Source of the DNA: Paenibacillus methanolicus
GTDB taxonomy: Bacteria > Bacillota > Bacilli > Paenibacillales > Paenibacillaceae
Reading direction: 5' to 3'
Length of the DNA stretch: 64,000 nt
Assembly: GCF_008124765.1 (NCBI RefSeq)
Contig: NZ_VNHS01000007.1
Span: forward strand, 62,001 to 126,000
The stretch's first letter is position 1, and every line of letters starts with the position of its first letter. The position numbers and the translations under genes were made by a program. This document shows, in pieces, positions 49,180 through 57,675 of the stretch. The notes beneath the pieces were generated by a model. It did not search any database and was not told the DNA's origin. It saw only the letters and a list, made by a program, of their open reading frames with translations.

Positions 49180-49410
49180 CATAGAGGACGAACGTAAATA
49201 ACAAGGGTACGGACAATTGAAGCACGGATGAGTCGGAACAGACCTATCATACGGACGAAGATCCTGTCGGGCAGCATATCCGACCTCCACCTCATGGACA
49301 GGTTGAATGAAGGAATGTGGGAGCGAAGACTCTGTGAGACATGGGAGGGTTGACCTCCATGAGGCGATGTGGAGATCCAAAGGTGCAACCATAAATCTCC
49401 AGAACGACCG
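49180..49410 (+). ncRNA. Possible IS110-family guide (seek/bridge) RNA region
   Basis: Downstream noncoding flank of the transposase. CCACCTCATGGA (about 49289-49300) pairs with TCCATGAGG plus GTGG (about 49358-49374), enclosing a loop of about 60 nt, and other short repeats surround it. In the IS1111 branch the guide RNA lies after the transposase, which fits this place. The fold and boundaries are inferred, and no expression can be claimed. Confidence 0.35.
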
Positions 49411-49772
49411 CTTTTTTTAAACGAGTGGTCTGGGTGGGTATGCTTTTTCGCTTTCCCTGCCCCACATTCTGTATCTTTTACAATTTTGCTCCATTCAGTT
49501 TGTGTTTCGTACGAAAGAAAAACGTTCAAAATCTAAGAAAACAGGCGTATTTAAGAGGAAAACGATTCTCCATAGAGGGAGGATACTTCCAATTAGTTGT
49601 ATGATTAGGAGACGTAATCGAGCTATCTAATCACAGGGAAAGGAACAGCAACCAGACATATTCACAAATGTGTCTAGGGCTTCATTGTATAGAAAGCTGG
49701 AACAGTTGATGAGTTATACCAAAAATCGGAAATGTATAATAGAAAATAAATTTCATATTGAGGTGGAATTAT
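49411..49772 (+). promoter_or_regulatory. Gap before the AT-rich WYL/DJ-1 pair
   Basis: About 350 bp with no gene that I can support. GC content falls sharply across it, from the IS flank into the AT-rich pair, marking a probable junction of foreign DNA. The last 40 nt are very AT-rich (AAAATCGG..TATAATAGAAAAT), with TATAAT at 49735-49740 as a plausible -10. Confidence 0.45.
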
Positions 49773-50735
49773 ATGCCTAAAATTGACAATATGTTGGCAA
49801 TTCTATGGATGCTTCGTTCAGGTGAAAAAATTACTGCAAAACAAATTTCAGAAAAGTTAGAGATGAATATAAGGACTGTGTATCGTTATATTGATACAAT
49901 TTCAACAAGTGGCGTACCTATAATTTCAGAACCAGGACATAACGGTGGATACACTTTATTGAACAATTTTATTGAGGCTCCTCTTTTTTTTGATTTTGAG
50001 GAGCAAATTTCACTATTTCACGCTGCTGTTTTTGCAGAAGAAGCCGGATATTATGGAGGTGAAGCACTAAATAGGGCCATTTCAAAACTAAGTAAATACT
50101 CAAATCAAGAGCAGGAAACAAAGATAAACCAACATTTAACTAGTCTTGAAGTAATAAGTCGATTAAGTTCATTCGCTAGGGAACCTTTTTTGAAGGAGTT
50201 GGAGCAGGCCGTAGCTGACGGGTACTCAGTAAAAATTCTTCACCATAAAAGTGGCGAAAAGCAATTAAATTATAGATTGGTCGATCCGTACAGAATTATC
50301 TATTGGAATAATAAGTGGTATGTGATTGGATTTTGTCATCTTAGGAATGATATCCGTAGTTTTAGATTAGATCGAATTGAAAGTCTAATGCTAACTGAAA
50401 ATAAGTTTAACCGGCCAGAAAATTTTTCAGCACGTGTCTCTTTTATGAAAAATCTTCTTCCAACTATAGAAGATAAGGAAGGGATTATTTCTTTGGTTAT
50501 TAATGGGGATAAAAGTGTATTAGCTGATATTTGCCAACATTGGTTTTTAGGACATTATTTACAAGAGTGGACTTCAAATCAAGCAGTATTTCTTCTTGAG
50601 AAAGATATGATACATACATATGTACCTTATTTACTTTTAACGTACGGTAAATCTATTCGAGTTATTGAGCCAATCAGCCTTAAGAAAAGAATGATTGAAG
50701 TTTTGTCGGAATTAATTAAATTTCACCAAATTTGA
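49773..50735 (+). CDS. YafY-type HTH/WYL-domain transcription regulator
   Basis: 320 residues: N-terminal HTH_11 (ITAKQISEKLEMNIRTVYRYID), then a WYL domain (about 150-230) with RLVDPYRIIYWNNKWYVIGF and RSFRLDRIESL, and a C-terminal WCX-like extension. ATG at 49773 follows GAGGTGG by 7 nt. WYL domains sense small ligands or nucleic acids. The gene is far more AT-rich than the window average, like its neighbour, suggesting transfer from a low-GC Firmicute. Probably controls the DJ-1 gene that follows. Confidence 0.87.
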   Translation: MPKIDNMLAILWMLRSGEKITAKQISEKLEMNIRTVYRYIDTISTSGVPIISEPGHNGGYTLLNNFIEAPLFFDFEEQISLFHAAVFAEEAGYYGGEALNRAISKLSKYSNQEQETKINQHLTSLEVISRLSSFAREPFLKELEQAVADGYSVKILHHKSGEKQLNYRLVDPYRIIYWNNKWYVIGFCHLRNDIRSFRLDRIESLMLTENKFNRPENFSARVSFMKNLLPTIEDKEGIISLVINGDKSVLADICQHWFLGHYLQEWTSNQAVFLLEKDMIHTYVPYLLLTYGKSIRVIEPISLKKRMIEVLSELIKFHQI

Positions 50736-50769
50736 TTACTCCCCTGACGCTAGGTGTCAGGGGAGTAAT
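50735..50769. promoter_or_regulatory. Fourteen-base perfect inverted repeat between WYL and DJ-1 genes
   Basis: ATTACTCCCCTGAC and GTCAGGGGAGTAAT around a 7-nt loop. It begins on the WYL stop codon and is not followed by a T run. It could be an operator for the WYL protein or an intercistronic RNA hairpin. Confidence 0.55.
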
Positions 50770-50810
50770 GTTATAGTTGGCTATATCAATTGTGATTGGA
50801 GTGTTATTGG

Positions 50811-51443
50811 ATGCAAACAAAAAAAGTTTTTTTATATGTATTTAATACAATGTCGGACTGGGAATATGGATATTTAATTGCTGAACTAAACTCAGGAAGA
50901 TACTTCAAAAAAGATTTAGTACCTTTAAAAGTAATTACAGTAGGAGCTAATAAAGAAATGATTACTACTATGGGAGGACTGAACATAAAACCAGATATTT
51001 CCCTTGATGAATGTACTCTTGAGAGTAAAGATCTTTTAATTTTACCAGGAGGGACTACTTGGAATGAAGAAATTCATCAACCTATCTTGGAAAGAATTGG
51101 CCAAGCTTTAACGTTTGGCACTATTGTTGCTGCAATTTGTGGTGCAACTGAGGCCCTTGCGAATATGGGATACTTAGATACTAGAAAGCATACAAGTAAT
51201 AATTTAGAATACACTAAAATGGTATGTCCTAACTATAAAGGAGAAAAGTTCTATGAGGGGGGAACTGCGGTGTCTGATGCGAATTTAGTTACTGCATCAG
51301 GAATAGCTCCTCTGGAATTTGCGATGGAAGTACTGAAAAAATTAGATGTATTTGCACCAGATACATTACATTCATGGTATAACCTAAATAAGACTCATAA
51401 ACCCGAATACTTCTTCCAGCTAATGAATTCAATAAATAGCTGA
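50811..51443 (+). CDS. DJ-1/PfpI family protein
   Basis: 210 residues: nucleophile elbow AAICGATEALA (Cys about residue 105), acidic partner in SDWEYGYL (Glu about 18), and LLILPGGTTW. Typical of DJ-1/PfpI glutamine-amidotransferase-like proteins, which include chaperone, protease-like and glyoxalase-like members; the reaction is not readable. AT-rich like the WYL regulator before it. ATG at 50811 follows GGAG by 9 nt. Confidence 0.87.
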   Translation: MQTKKVFLYVFNTMSDWEYGYLIAELNSGRYFKKDLVPLKVITVGANKEMITTMGGLNIKPDISLDECTLESKDLLILPGGTTWNEEIHQPILERIGQALTFGTIVAAICGATEALANMGYLDTRKHTSNNLEYTKMVCPNYKGEKFYEGGTAVSDANLVTASGIAPLEFAMEVLKKLDVFAPDTLHSWYNLNKTHKPEYFFQLMNSINS

Positions 51444-51505
51444 GCTAAAAAATCAACTTAGCAGTTCTATATTGGTTCAAATAAAAATAATGAAGTAACT
51501 GAAAA

Positions 51506-51548
51506 GCTCACTTTCTCTATTTTGTTTTGCAGAGAAGTTGGGTTTTTT
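51506..51548 (+). terminator. Terminator after the DJ-1 gene
   Basis: Thirteen-position stem GCTCACTTTCTCT/AGAGAAGTTGGGT (one mismatch, some G-U pairs) and TTTTTT. Confidence 0.75.
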
Positions 51549-51710
51549 AATTTGGAATTTTCTTATTGTTGTAAATCCGCATTTTCCTGTCGTTTCCCTA
51601 CCTGAGCATAAATTTTTCATTGGTACGTTATTTGTTCCTCAGTTAAGTTCCACCGTAGATTACTCACACTGCATCATTGACTCCTTTATTACCACTGGGT
51701 TAAAAGAGAG

Positions 51711-51793
51711 TTAAGCTAACTAACTGGGAACGTTAGTTCGATAAAGTGAAGTCTATCCAAAGAGCCACTCCATTGTCAGGAGTGGCTTTGTTT
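51711..51793 (+). repeat. Cassette-type intergenic element, copy e
   Basis: TTAAGCTAACTAACTGGGAACG then TTAGTTCGATAA, followed by its own terminator-like hairpin AGCCACTCC/GGAGTGGCT with TTTG. The palindromic half is well kept; the hairpin arm sequence differs from copies a-c. Confidence 0.68.
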
Positions 51794-51978
51794 ATATTAT
51801 TGATATATTTTATGGGGTCAAACTGTACGTTGTGTTTTGATACGTTACGGTGAACCGTACCACAAGTAACGGCAAGTTTTAAGAAGACAGAAGGCCGGAG
51901 TAGGAATTAATTCTTTCGAAAGCGAAGGGCCGTCTCACAAAGGATGGCCCAAAATTGCATTAGAGATAACGAGGTATT

Positions 51979-52872
51979 TCAGTGTTTGAAGTAGTGGCCC
52001 TGTTCAAGGTCCGCGATCAGAGCAGGGTACACTGGCTGCCATCCTAAGCGTTCCTTAGTCAGCGCGCTCGAGGTTGGATTATCGGTGGAAGCGGCGAAGG
52101 AGAGCCACCCGAAGTGAGCGTCTGCCTCTTCACGGGTTATGCTGCGCACCGGCAGGTTAAGTTGACGACCGATGACGCCGGCAATATCCCGAAAGGGCAC
52201 TCCCTCGTCGGCGACCCCGTGATATATGGCTCCCGTGTCGCCCTTCTCAAGCACCAGTCTGAAGAGACGTGCCGCATCCAACCGATGCACTGCCGGCCAG
52301 CGGTTGCGTCCATCTCCCACATATGCCGAAACCCCTTTTTGGCGCGCGATCCCGATGAGGGTCGGTACGAAGCCCTGCTCGTCCTCACCATGGACGGACG
52401 GTGCGAGACGGACGATCGATGACCGCACTCCGTGGCCAGCCAGTACAAGCGCCGCCTCCTCGGAGCGTCGCGGCGTAGGTTGCATCGAAACCTGCTCTTC
52501 CGTCCCGAGGATTCCCGGCATGAGCATTAACGTGCCCGAGGTGGCAACAAATAGTTTCCCGGTGCCCTTGAGCGCCGCTCCCATTGCCTCGATTGCCAGG
52601 CTGTCGGCGGCTGCGGCTGCCTCAAAACTGGAGAAGTCATGTTTGAAGGCCAAGTGAATGACGCCATCCGCCAACCCAGCGCCTTCTCGAAGGCTGTCAA
52701 GGTTATCGAGGTCGCCGTAGTGCACATCGGCGCCGGCTGCCGATAACGCTGCGGCTGACTTATCAGAGCGGGCGAGTCCAACTACCTGATGGCCAGCATC
52801 GAGAAGTTCGCGTACGACGGCAGAACCGATGAAACCCGTTGCACCAGTTACAAATACACGCATTGTATTCAT
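51979..52872 (-). CDS. NAD-dependent epimerase/dehydratase-like oxidoreductase (extended SDR-type)
   Basis: 297 residues. Rossmann motif VFVTGATGFIGSAVV at the start (TGxxGxxG), then HYGDLDNLDSL and VHRLDAARLFRLVLEKG. The Tyr-x3-Lys catalytic pair of classical epimerases is replaced, as in the atypical branch that binds NAD(P) but catalyses other reductions. GAGGTG precedes the ATG at 52872; ATG 52863 is an alternative. It is divergent from a TetR gene with a palindrome between them, so it is probably the regulated target. Confidence 0.83.
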   Translation of the reverse strand: MNTMRVFVTGATGFIGSAVVRELLDAGHQVVGLARSDKSAAALSAAGADVHYGDLDNLDSLREGAGLADGVIHLAFKHDFSSFEAAAAADSLAIEAMGAALKGTGKLFVATSGTLMLMPGILGTEEQVSMQPTPRRSEEAALVLAGHGVRSSIVRLAPSVHGEDEQGFVPTLIGIARQKGVSAYVGDGRNRWPAVHRLDAARLFRLVLEKGDTGAIYHGVADEGVPFRDIAGVIGRQLNLPVRSITREEADAHFGWLSFAASTDNPTSSALTKERLGWQPVYPALIADLEQGHYFKH

Positions 52873-52935
52873 CCTTTCACCTCAATGGCATGATTAGGTA
52901 CAGGAGAGATTATACAGCAGGCAATCAACAAAGTA

Positions 52936-52957
52936 AACTAATTTAACTAAATTAGTT
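52936..52957. promoter_or_regulatory. Palindromic operator between oxidoreductase and TetR genes
   Basis: AACTAATTT and AAATTAGTT, perfect 9-base arms around AACT, extended by further TTAA-type bases. Size and placement fit a TetR-family binding site controlling both directions. Confidence 0.75.
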
Positions 52958-53043
52958 AAGTTAATAAAATTCGTTAATGAAAATTGTGATAACATCGATT
53001 TTGTTATACTATTGTGGAGTAAGCATCAAAGGAGGCTTAAGTC

Positions 53044-53685
53044 GTGAGGAAACCGATGAGCACCAATCACTACTTGAATAAAATTAAGCCGATCGTTCGA
53101 AAAGCGAAGTTCAGCCAATTGAGAATAGACGATATCGCAAAATATATGGATATTAGTAAAGTGACGCTATATAAACATTTTTCATCCAAAGATGATATCA
53201 TCGAAAAGGTTGTCGAATATGAAATTCAGTACTTACAGCAGGCTGATCTCGTTGTAAATGATGACTCCCTCTCTTATGCAGATCGCTTCCAAAAAACATT
53301 TCTGCAGTCGCTGCTGTGCGTTGTTTATTTATCTGACCTGTTTCTGCAAGATCTCAAGGAATTCTATCCGACGCTTTATGATAAGCTCGCTATGGCCCAA
53401 CAAAATCGAAATAAGAATTTACAGGCTTTTTTCGAAAACGGGATGGACCGGAAAGTTTTCAACAGAATGAATCCCGTGCTGCCCTTGATTCAAGATGACG
53501 CCACACTGCGGCGCTTCATGGAACCGACTTTCAGTATTCAATGGTATGATCTCACGTTGAAACAAGCAATAATCGAATATTATAAGATGAAAAAGTATCA
53601 AATGATTAGACCGGAACATCTGGATGCAATTGACGACTCCAATTTTGAGAGTCAGGTAGCGGAGATTTTACTAACAATTTCGTGA
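53044..53685 (+). CDS. TetR/AcrR family repressor
   Basis: 213 residues. HTH in the first 55 (RIDDIAKYMDISKVTLYKHFSSKDDI), then a helical ligand domain without recognised type. GTG at 53044 is 9 nt after GGAGG; ATG at 53056 is possible. Divergent from the oxidoreductase and most likely its repressor. Confidence 0.87.
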   Translation: MRKPMSTNHYLNKIKPIVRKAKFSQLRIDDIAKYMDISKVTLYKHFSSKDDIIEKVVEYEIQYLQQADLVVNDDSLSYADRFQKTFLQSLLCVVYLSDLFLQDLKEFYPTLYDKLAMAQQNRNKNLQAFFENGMDRKVFNRMNPVLPLIQDDATLRRFMEPTFSIQWYDLTLKQAIIEYYKMKKYQMIRPEHLDAIDDSNFESQVAEILLTIS

Positions 53686-53756
53686 GCACATCTGTGGGGT
53701 GGCCTTTAACTTGCCGTTACAGACTGAACCGTACCATAGTTTACATTCAGGTCATT

Positions 53757-53855
53757 CCGGTAACGGGAAACGATAGTTCAACACGCCCTGCTGATTATTA
53801 AAACCTCTCCTTAGAAGCAAACTAGTTTTAATAGCTTCTAAAGGGAGGTTTTGTT
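53757..53855 (+). repeat. Cassette-type intergenic element, copy f, with long hairpin
   Basis: CCGGTAACGGGAAACG then ATAGTTCAAC, followed by a 19-bp hairpin AAAACCTCTCCTTAGAAGC (53800-53818) and GCTTCTAAAGGGAGGTTTT (53834-53852). The second arm also carries the GGGAGG ribosome site of the next small gene, so this RNA fold could hide it. Confidence 0.65.
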
Positions 53856-54059
53856 ATGAAATTAAGTGAGCTGTGGAGGTTGTATGAAGCTGGCATCTTT
53901 TTGGAGGGGGTTGAATGCCCAATGAACGTACTCATTTTAATTTTCATGTTCTTGGTAGTCACTGGCTTAATTAGTATTGACGGTAGCCTTAAACGGAAGT
54001 TGAAGAATGACAAGATACTTATGGAGAAAATAAATGAACTTATTGAAAGGAATAAATAA
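53856..54059 (+). CDS. Small membrane protein, possibly with an integrase-derived N-terminus
   Basis: 67 residues. Residues 24-41 form one membrane helix (NVLILIFMFLVVTGLI), followed by a charged coiled end (KRKLKNDKILMEKINELIERNK). The opening MKLSELWRLYEA resembles the very start of tyrosine recombinases common in this group, after which similarity stops. GGGAGG is 7 nt before ATG 53856. ATG 53922, with GGAGGGG 12 nt upstream, would give just the 45-residue membrane protein. Either start is possible. Confidence 0.5.
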   Translation: MKLSELWRLYEAGIFLEGVECPMNVLILIFMFLVVTGLISIDGSLKRKLKNDKILMEKINELIERNK

Positions 54060-54070
54060 AAGTCTAAGTG

Positions 54071-54154
54071 ATTCAACTATCGGAGACATTAGTTCCATCA
54101 ACCAACCATGATGAGGCTGCCGGTAAGATCGGCGGCCTCATTAAGCTACCGGGC
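54071..54154 (+). repeat. Cassette-type intergenic element, copy g
   Basis: ATTCAACTATCGGAGACATT then AGTTCCATCAA, hairpin ATGAGGCTGCCG/CGGCGGCCTCAT (54111-54141), tail ATTAAGCTACCGGGCAAG. The tail is one of the clearest. Confidence 0.7.
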
Positions 54155-54278
54155 AAGAGTAAATAATGAAAGACTGGATAAAGGGGAATTTCGTTGTATC
54201 TCTAACGGTTTTGTAGTACCGTTTCCTTATCAGAAGTGTATCTAAGTTATCCTAAGATCATTAAGAACGCTTACTTGG

Positions 54279-54310
54279 CAACCGATCAGCTGCTCCTTCG
54301 GTTGTTTTTT
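54279..54310 (+). terminator. Terminator-like hairpin before the two-component operon
   Basis: CAACCG/CGGTTG with a 14-nt loop and six T. It ends about 36 nt before the response regulator start, so it may close the upstream array or attenuate the operon. The 54155-54278 gap has no gene. Confidence 0.55.
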
Positions 54311-54345
54311 ATTTCCATTCATATGCTATAGGAGATGGAGCATTG

Positions 54346-55020
54346 ATGCCTAGAATACTGATCGTGGACGATGAAGCGGACCTTCGAAAACTGCTGACCG
54401 ATTACTTCGAAATCAACGGGTATTTCGTCATGACGGCCAAGGACGGCCGGGAGGCGCTGCGGAAGGTGGAACAGCGCCCCGATCTCATTTTACTGGACAT
54501 TAACATGCCCGAACAGAATGGTCTTGAATTATGCGAGAAAATGAGAGACTTCGTCTCTTGTCCGATCTTATTCTTAACGGCTCGAATCGAAGATGCCGAT
54601 AAAGTAGCCGGATTTGGAGTCGGAGGAGACGACTATATCCTGAAACCGTTCAGCATTCGCGAGCTGGGCGCCAGGGTCGAAGCGCATTTGCGCAGGGAAC
54701 AGCGAATCCAAACCAAAAACTCGGTGAGGTTTAACGATGATTTAGTCATTGACTATACGGCCCGGACGCTGTGCTACCGGGGTACGCGAATTCCGCTGGC
54801 CAAAAAAGAATTCGACATTATCGAATTGCTGTCCATGCATCCCGGCATGGTGTTCGAGAAGGAACGCATATACGAAAATATATGGGGCTTGGACAATGAA
54901 GGAGAAAGCAGCGTGATCGCGGAGCATATCAGGCGAATTCGCTCCAAATTAAAGGAATACGAGTGCAAGGACCGAATCGAGACGGTTTGGGGAGTAGGAT
55001 ACAAATGGCCAAGTTCATGA
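54346..55020 (+). CDS. OmpR/PhoB-type response regulator
   Basis: 224 residues: receiver domain with the acidic pair in VDDEAD, the phosphoacceptor Asp in LLDINMPEQNG (about residue 50), Thr in FLTAR and Lys in ILKPF, then a winged-helix DNA-binding domain (VFEKERIYENIWGLDNEGESSVIAEHIRRIR). GGAGATGGAG lies before ATG 54346. It overlaps the kinase gene by 16 nt. Confidence 0.93.
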   Translation: MPRILIVDDEADLRKLLTDYFEINGYFVMTAKDGREALRKVEQRPDLILLDINMPEQNGLELCEKMRDFVSCPILFLTARIEDADKVAGFGVGGDDYILKPFSIRELGARVEAHLRREQRIQTKNSVRFNDDLVIDYTARTLCYRGTRIPLAKKEFDIIELLSMHPGMVFEKERIYENIWGLDNEGESSVIAEHIRRIRSKLKEYECKDRIETVWGVGYKWPSS

Positions 55021-56102
55021 ATGGGCAACTGCTAAAGCGACTCAACTTGCTGCAATCTTTTATTCTGTTATGCGTTCTTACGCTCATGGCCGTACTTGGC
55101 GTCATCACCCTGGAGTTTGCCTGGGCAGAGAGCCTGCGGAAGCGTTTCGGAGATGCGGATTGGGTGCTCACCTCCCTCGTCGCGGCGGTTCTGCTAACCG
55201 TGACTGCCGGAATTGTGACCATGGCCGTACTATTTTACCGGTGGAAACTACAACGTCCGCTGGAGATATTAAAGCAAGCATCCGAGAACATTTCGGCCAA
55301 TGATCTAAGCTTCCCTATCTCCTATGATAGCCGGGACGAGATGGGCGAGCTGATTGCCGTATTTGAAAATATGCGCGAGCAATTGGAAAGAAACATGAAG
55401 ACGCTGTGGCGTTCGGTTGAGGAGCGCAAGCAGCTTAATGCGATTTTTGCCCATGATCTGAGGACGCCGCTGTCGGTGTTGAAAGGATACGCCGAGTTTC
55501 TCGCGACCTATTTGCCCGAGAAGAAATTGTCGGACGAAAAGGTGCTCGACCTAATTCATACCATGAACCTTCACATCCTGCGTCTGGAGAGCTATGCGGA
55601 GGCTATGGCCTCGATTCAGAAGCTGGAGGACGTCCCGGTGAATCGCAGGCCGACGGAGACGACAACGTTGACGGCTTTGCTGAACGATAGCGCCGAACAA
55701 CTCACGAGGCAGTTCGGTAAACGCTTCGTCTCTTCTATGGAAGGCGCTAGTATCGAAATTAACGTGGATACTTACATCGTCATGCAGGTTTTTGAAAACC
55801 TGGTGGCCAATGGGGTGCGCTACGCAGTCAGTCAGGTGAATGTTCGCTATGTCATCCAAGATGGCGCTTTACATATTACCGTCACGGATGACGGGCCCGG
55901 TTTCTCGGACGAAGCCTTGCGCAAGGCCGTACTTCCTTTTTACCGCGGGGAGATGTGGGACGCGAACGAACATCACGGGTTGGGTCTCTATATTTGTAAG
56001 GTGCTTTGCGAAAAACACGAGGGGGGCCTGCGGATCGAAAACCATCCTCATGGGGGAGGCAGCGTGTCGGCAAGTTTTGGGATGGAATTGATAAAAAGTT
56101 GA
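55005..56102 (+). CDS. Sensor histidine kinase
   Basis: 365 residues: two membrane helices (about 15-38 and 55-78) with a very short outer loop, HAMP linker, HisKA with the phosphorylated His in FAHDLRTPLSVLKGY, and HATPase_c with N-box NLVANGVRYA and DDGPGFS. The short loop suggests sensing within the membrane or through a partner protein. ATG at 55005 lies within the regulator gene, so the pair is translationally coupled. Confidence 0.93.
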   Translation: MAKFMNGQLLKRLNLLQSFILLCVLTLMAVLGVITLEFAWAESLRKRFGDADWVLTSLVAAVLLTVTAGIVTMAVLFYRWKLQRPLEILKQASENISANDLSFPISYDSRDEMGELIAVFENMREQLERNMKTLWRSVEERKQLNAIFAHDLRTPLSVLKGYAEFLATYLPEKKLSDEKVLDLIHTMNLHILRLESYAEAMASIQKLEDVPVNRRPTETTTLTALLNDSAEQLTRQFGKRFVSSMEGASIEINVDTYIVMQVFENLVANGVRYAVSQVNVRYVIQDGALHITVTDDGPGFSDEALRKAVLPFYRGEMWDANEHHGLGLYICKVLCEKHEGGLRIENHPHGGGSVSASFGMELIKS

Positions 56103-56146
56103 AGATTATCCGTTAGCATTTCCTTATCGCGAATTAAAGGAGTGCT

Positions 56147-57628
56147 ATGATGCAGAACCTGCAAAAAAGAATGTTCATCGCAATCGGCTGCTTGCTGCTT
56201 TTATGTTCCGTGTGTACGACGCCCATATCCGCCATGGAAGTCCGTGATCGTGCCAAGGTGTGGCGGGACATCGACGAATACATGAACCGGAACATGAAGG
56301 CAAATCACATCGAGGGTGCGTCTTTGGCCATCGCGAATAACGAAGAGGTCTTCTATGCAGAGGGCTACGGTACATTCGCGGATGGCCAACGCGTAACGGG
56401 CGATACGCCTTTCCCCATTGCTTCGCTAAGCAAATCTTTTACCGCTTTGGCCGTGCTGCAGCTGGTCGATAAAGGACGGATTGACCTCGATGCGACGTAC
56501 GCGTCCTATTTTCCCGAACTTTCGCCGCAGGACCCCCGCGTTCGTGACATTACGATTCGCCATTTATTGAATCAAACCAGCGGTCTGAATGATCAAACAA
56601 ATCCCGACATGACGAGGAATCCGCAATTCCAAACCCTGCATGAGGCGAAATGGTTATTAAACGAGGTTCAGCTCGCCCATGATCCCGGAACAACCTACAG
56701 CTACCATAATCCCAATTACGTGCTGTTGGCAAACCTCGTGGAAAGCGTCAGTGGAGAGCGCTTTTCGGATTACCTGAATCAACATGTTTTTAAACCTCTC
56801 GGAATGGACAATACCTTCAGTGTTGGCACGACGCGGCAAATCGATGGGAACGACGCGATTCCGCCGGGGCATTACTTCATTCTGGGACGTTCCGTAAGCC
56901 ATTCGGAGCCGCTATGGTTCGTTGAAGGTCCAGCCGGCATCGTTTCAACCGCGGAAGATATGTCACGGTGGATGCTTGCCCAGTACCGCGGCGACCTCCT
57001 TTCCCCGGCGCTGACGAAACAATACCATTCCGCCGGAGCTATCGGCCCATATGGAATGGGATGGCTGGCAGACCAAGAGGAAGCCGGCGGCCGAACGATT
57101 TCCCACAGCGGCATTTTCTGGACGTATAAGTCGGAAGAAACGATTTATTTGGACGATCAGATGGGGATCGCGGTGATGTTTAATTCCGGTTTGAACGCTT
57201 TTGTGAATTACGCCGCGTTTATCGATGGAATCGCGGATATTATGAGGGGCGAGCAACCCGAAACCTCTTTTCTGAACGGCCGAAATATGGAAATCATCCT
57301 GATTGCGCTGATCCTCGCGACGCTTGTATGGGGCGTGTATGCCTATGTTCGCATCCGTCGGAAGAAGAAGCGCCTAACAATCGGCAAGTTGATTTCGATA
57401 ACGATAGGAAGGCTGATCCCGATCCTGATTCTCTTGTCCCTGTCTCCATTGTTGACGTTTATCGGCGGAGGGCGCGTGCTGCCCTGGTTCGGCATTTGGA
57501 CTACTCTACCAACTCTAATTTTATGGCTTGCTGTATGGTCGCTAGCCAATGTACTGCACTTGGTTTGCTATTATAACCTCTATGTTCAGTATACAAAAAA
57601 AGCTCGTTTGGAGGCCGGCTACCGATAA
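56147..57628 (+). CDS. Membrane-anchored serine hydrolase (beta-lactamase/CubicO family)
   Basis: 493 residues: signal peptide (FIAIGCLLLLCSVCTTPISA), class C beta-lactamase-like domain with SLSK (Ser about residue 91), YHNPNY and HSG motifs, then three or four membrane helices at the C-terminus. These proteins are esterases or D-alanyl peptidases rather than true antibiotic beta-lactamases. Following the two-component genes by 45 nt, it is probably their target or partner in a cell-envelope response. AAAGGAG precedes the ATG. Confidence 0.88.
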   Translation: MMQNLQKRMFIAIGCLLLLCSVCTTPISAMEVRDRAKVWRDIDEYMNRNMKANHIEGASLAIANNEEVFYAEGYGTFADGQRVTGDTPFPIASLSKSFTALAVLQLVDKGRIDLDATYASYFPELSPQDPRVRDITIRHLLNQTSGLNDQTNPDMTRNPQFQTLHEAKWLLNEVQLAHDPGTTYSYHNPNYVLLANLVESVSGERFSDYLNQHVFKPLGMDNTFSVGTTRQIDGNDAIPPGHYFILGRSVSHSEPLWFVEGPAGIVSTAEDMSRWMLAQYRGDLLSPALTKQYHSAGAIGPYGMGWLADQEEAGGRTISHSGIFWTYKSEETIYLDDQMGIAVMFNSGLNAFVNYAAFIDGIADIMRGEQPETSFLNGRNMEIILIALILATLVWGVYAYVRIRRKKKRLTIGKLISITIGRLIPILILLSLSPLLTFIGGGRVLPWFGIWTTLPTLILWLAVWSLANVLHLVCYYNLYVQYTKKARLEAGYR

Positions 57629-57675
57629 TGCTAGGAGGTTCTGTTTACGACTGAGAACGATCCCTCCATAATAAC

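Larger units (their letters stand above)
48060..49420 (+). mobile_element. IS110-family insertion sequence with internal deletion (ends approximate)
   Basis: Covers the damaged transposase plus its flanks. The left noncoding part (about 48055-48136) contains a short inverted repeat, ACTCCTTGGT/ACCAAGGAG. The right part, after the stop at 49167, is about 250 nt without a gene but with clear secondary structure (inverted CCTCATGGA/TCCATGAGG). Noncoding flanks of this kind carry the guide (seek/bridge) RNA in this family. Exact ends and any target duplication could not be fixed. Confidence 0.7.

Noticed and set aside
45648..54154. Classical integron cassette array with attC sites
   Set aside because: The repeated elements do not show the RYYYAAC/GTTRRRY core pair and no IntI gene is present, so only the looser cassette-like idea is kept as a finding.
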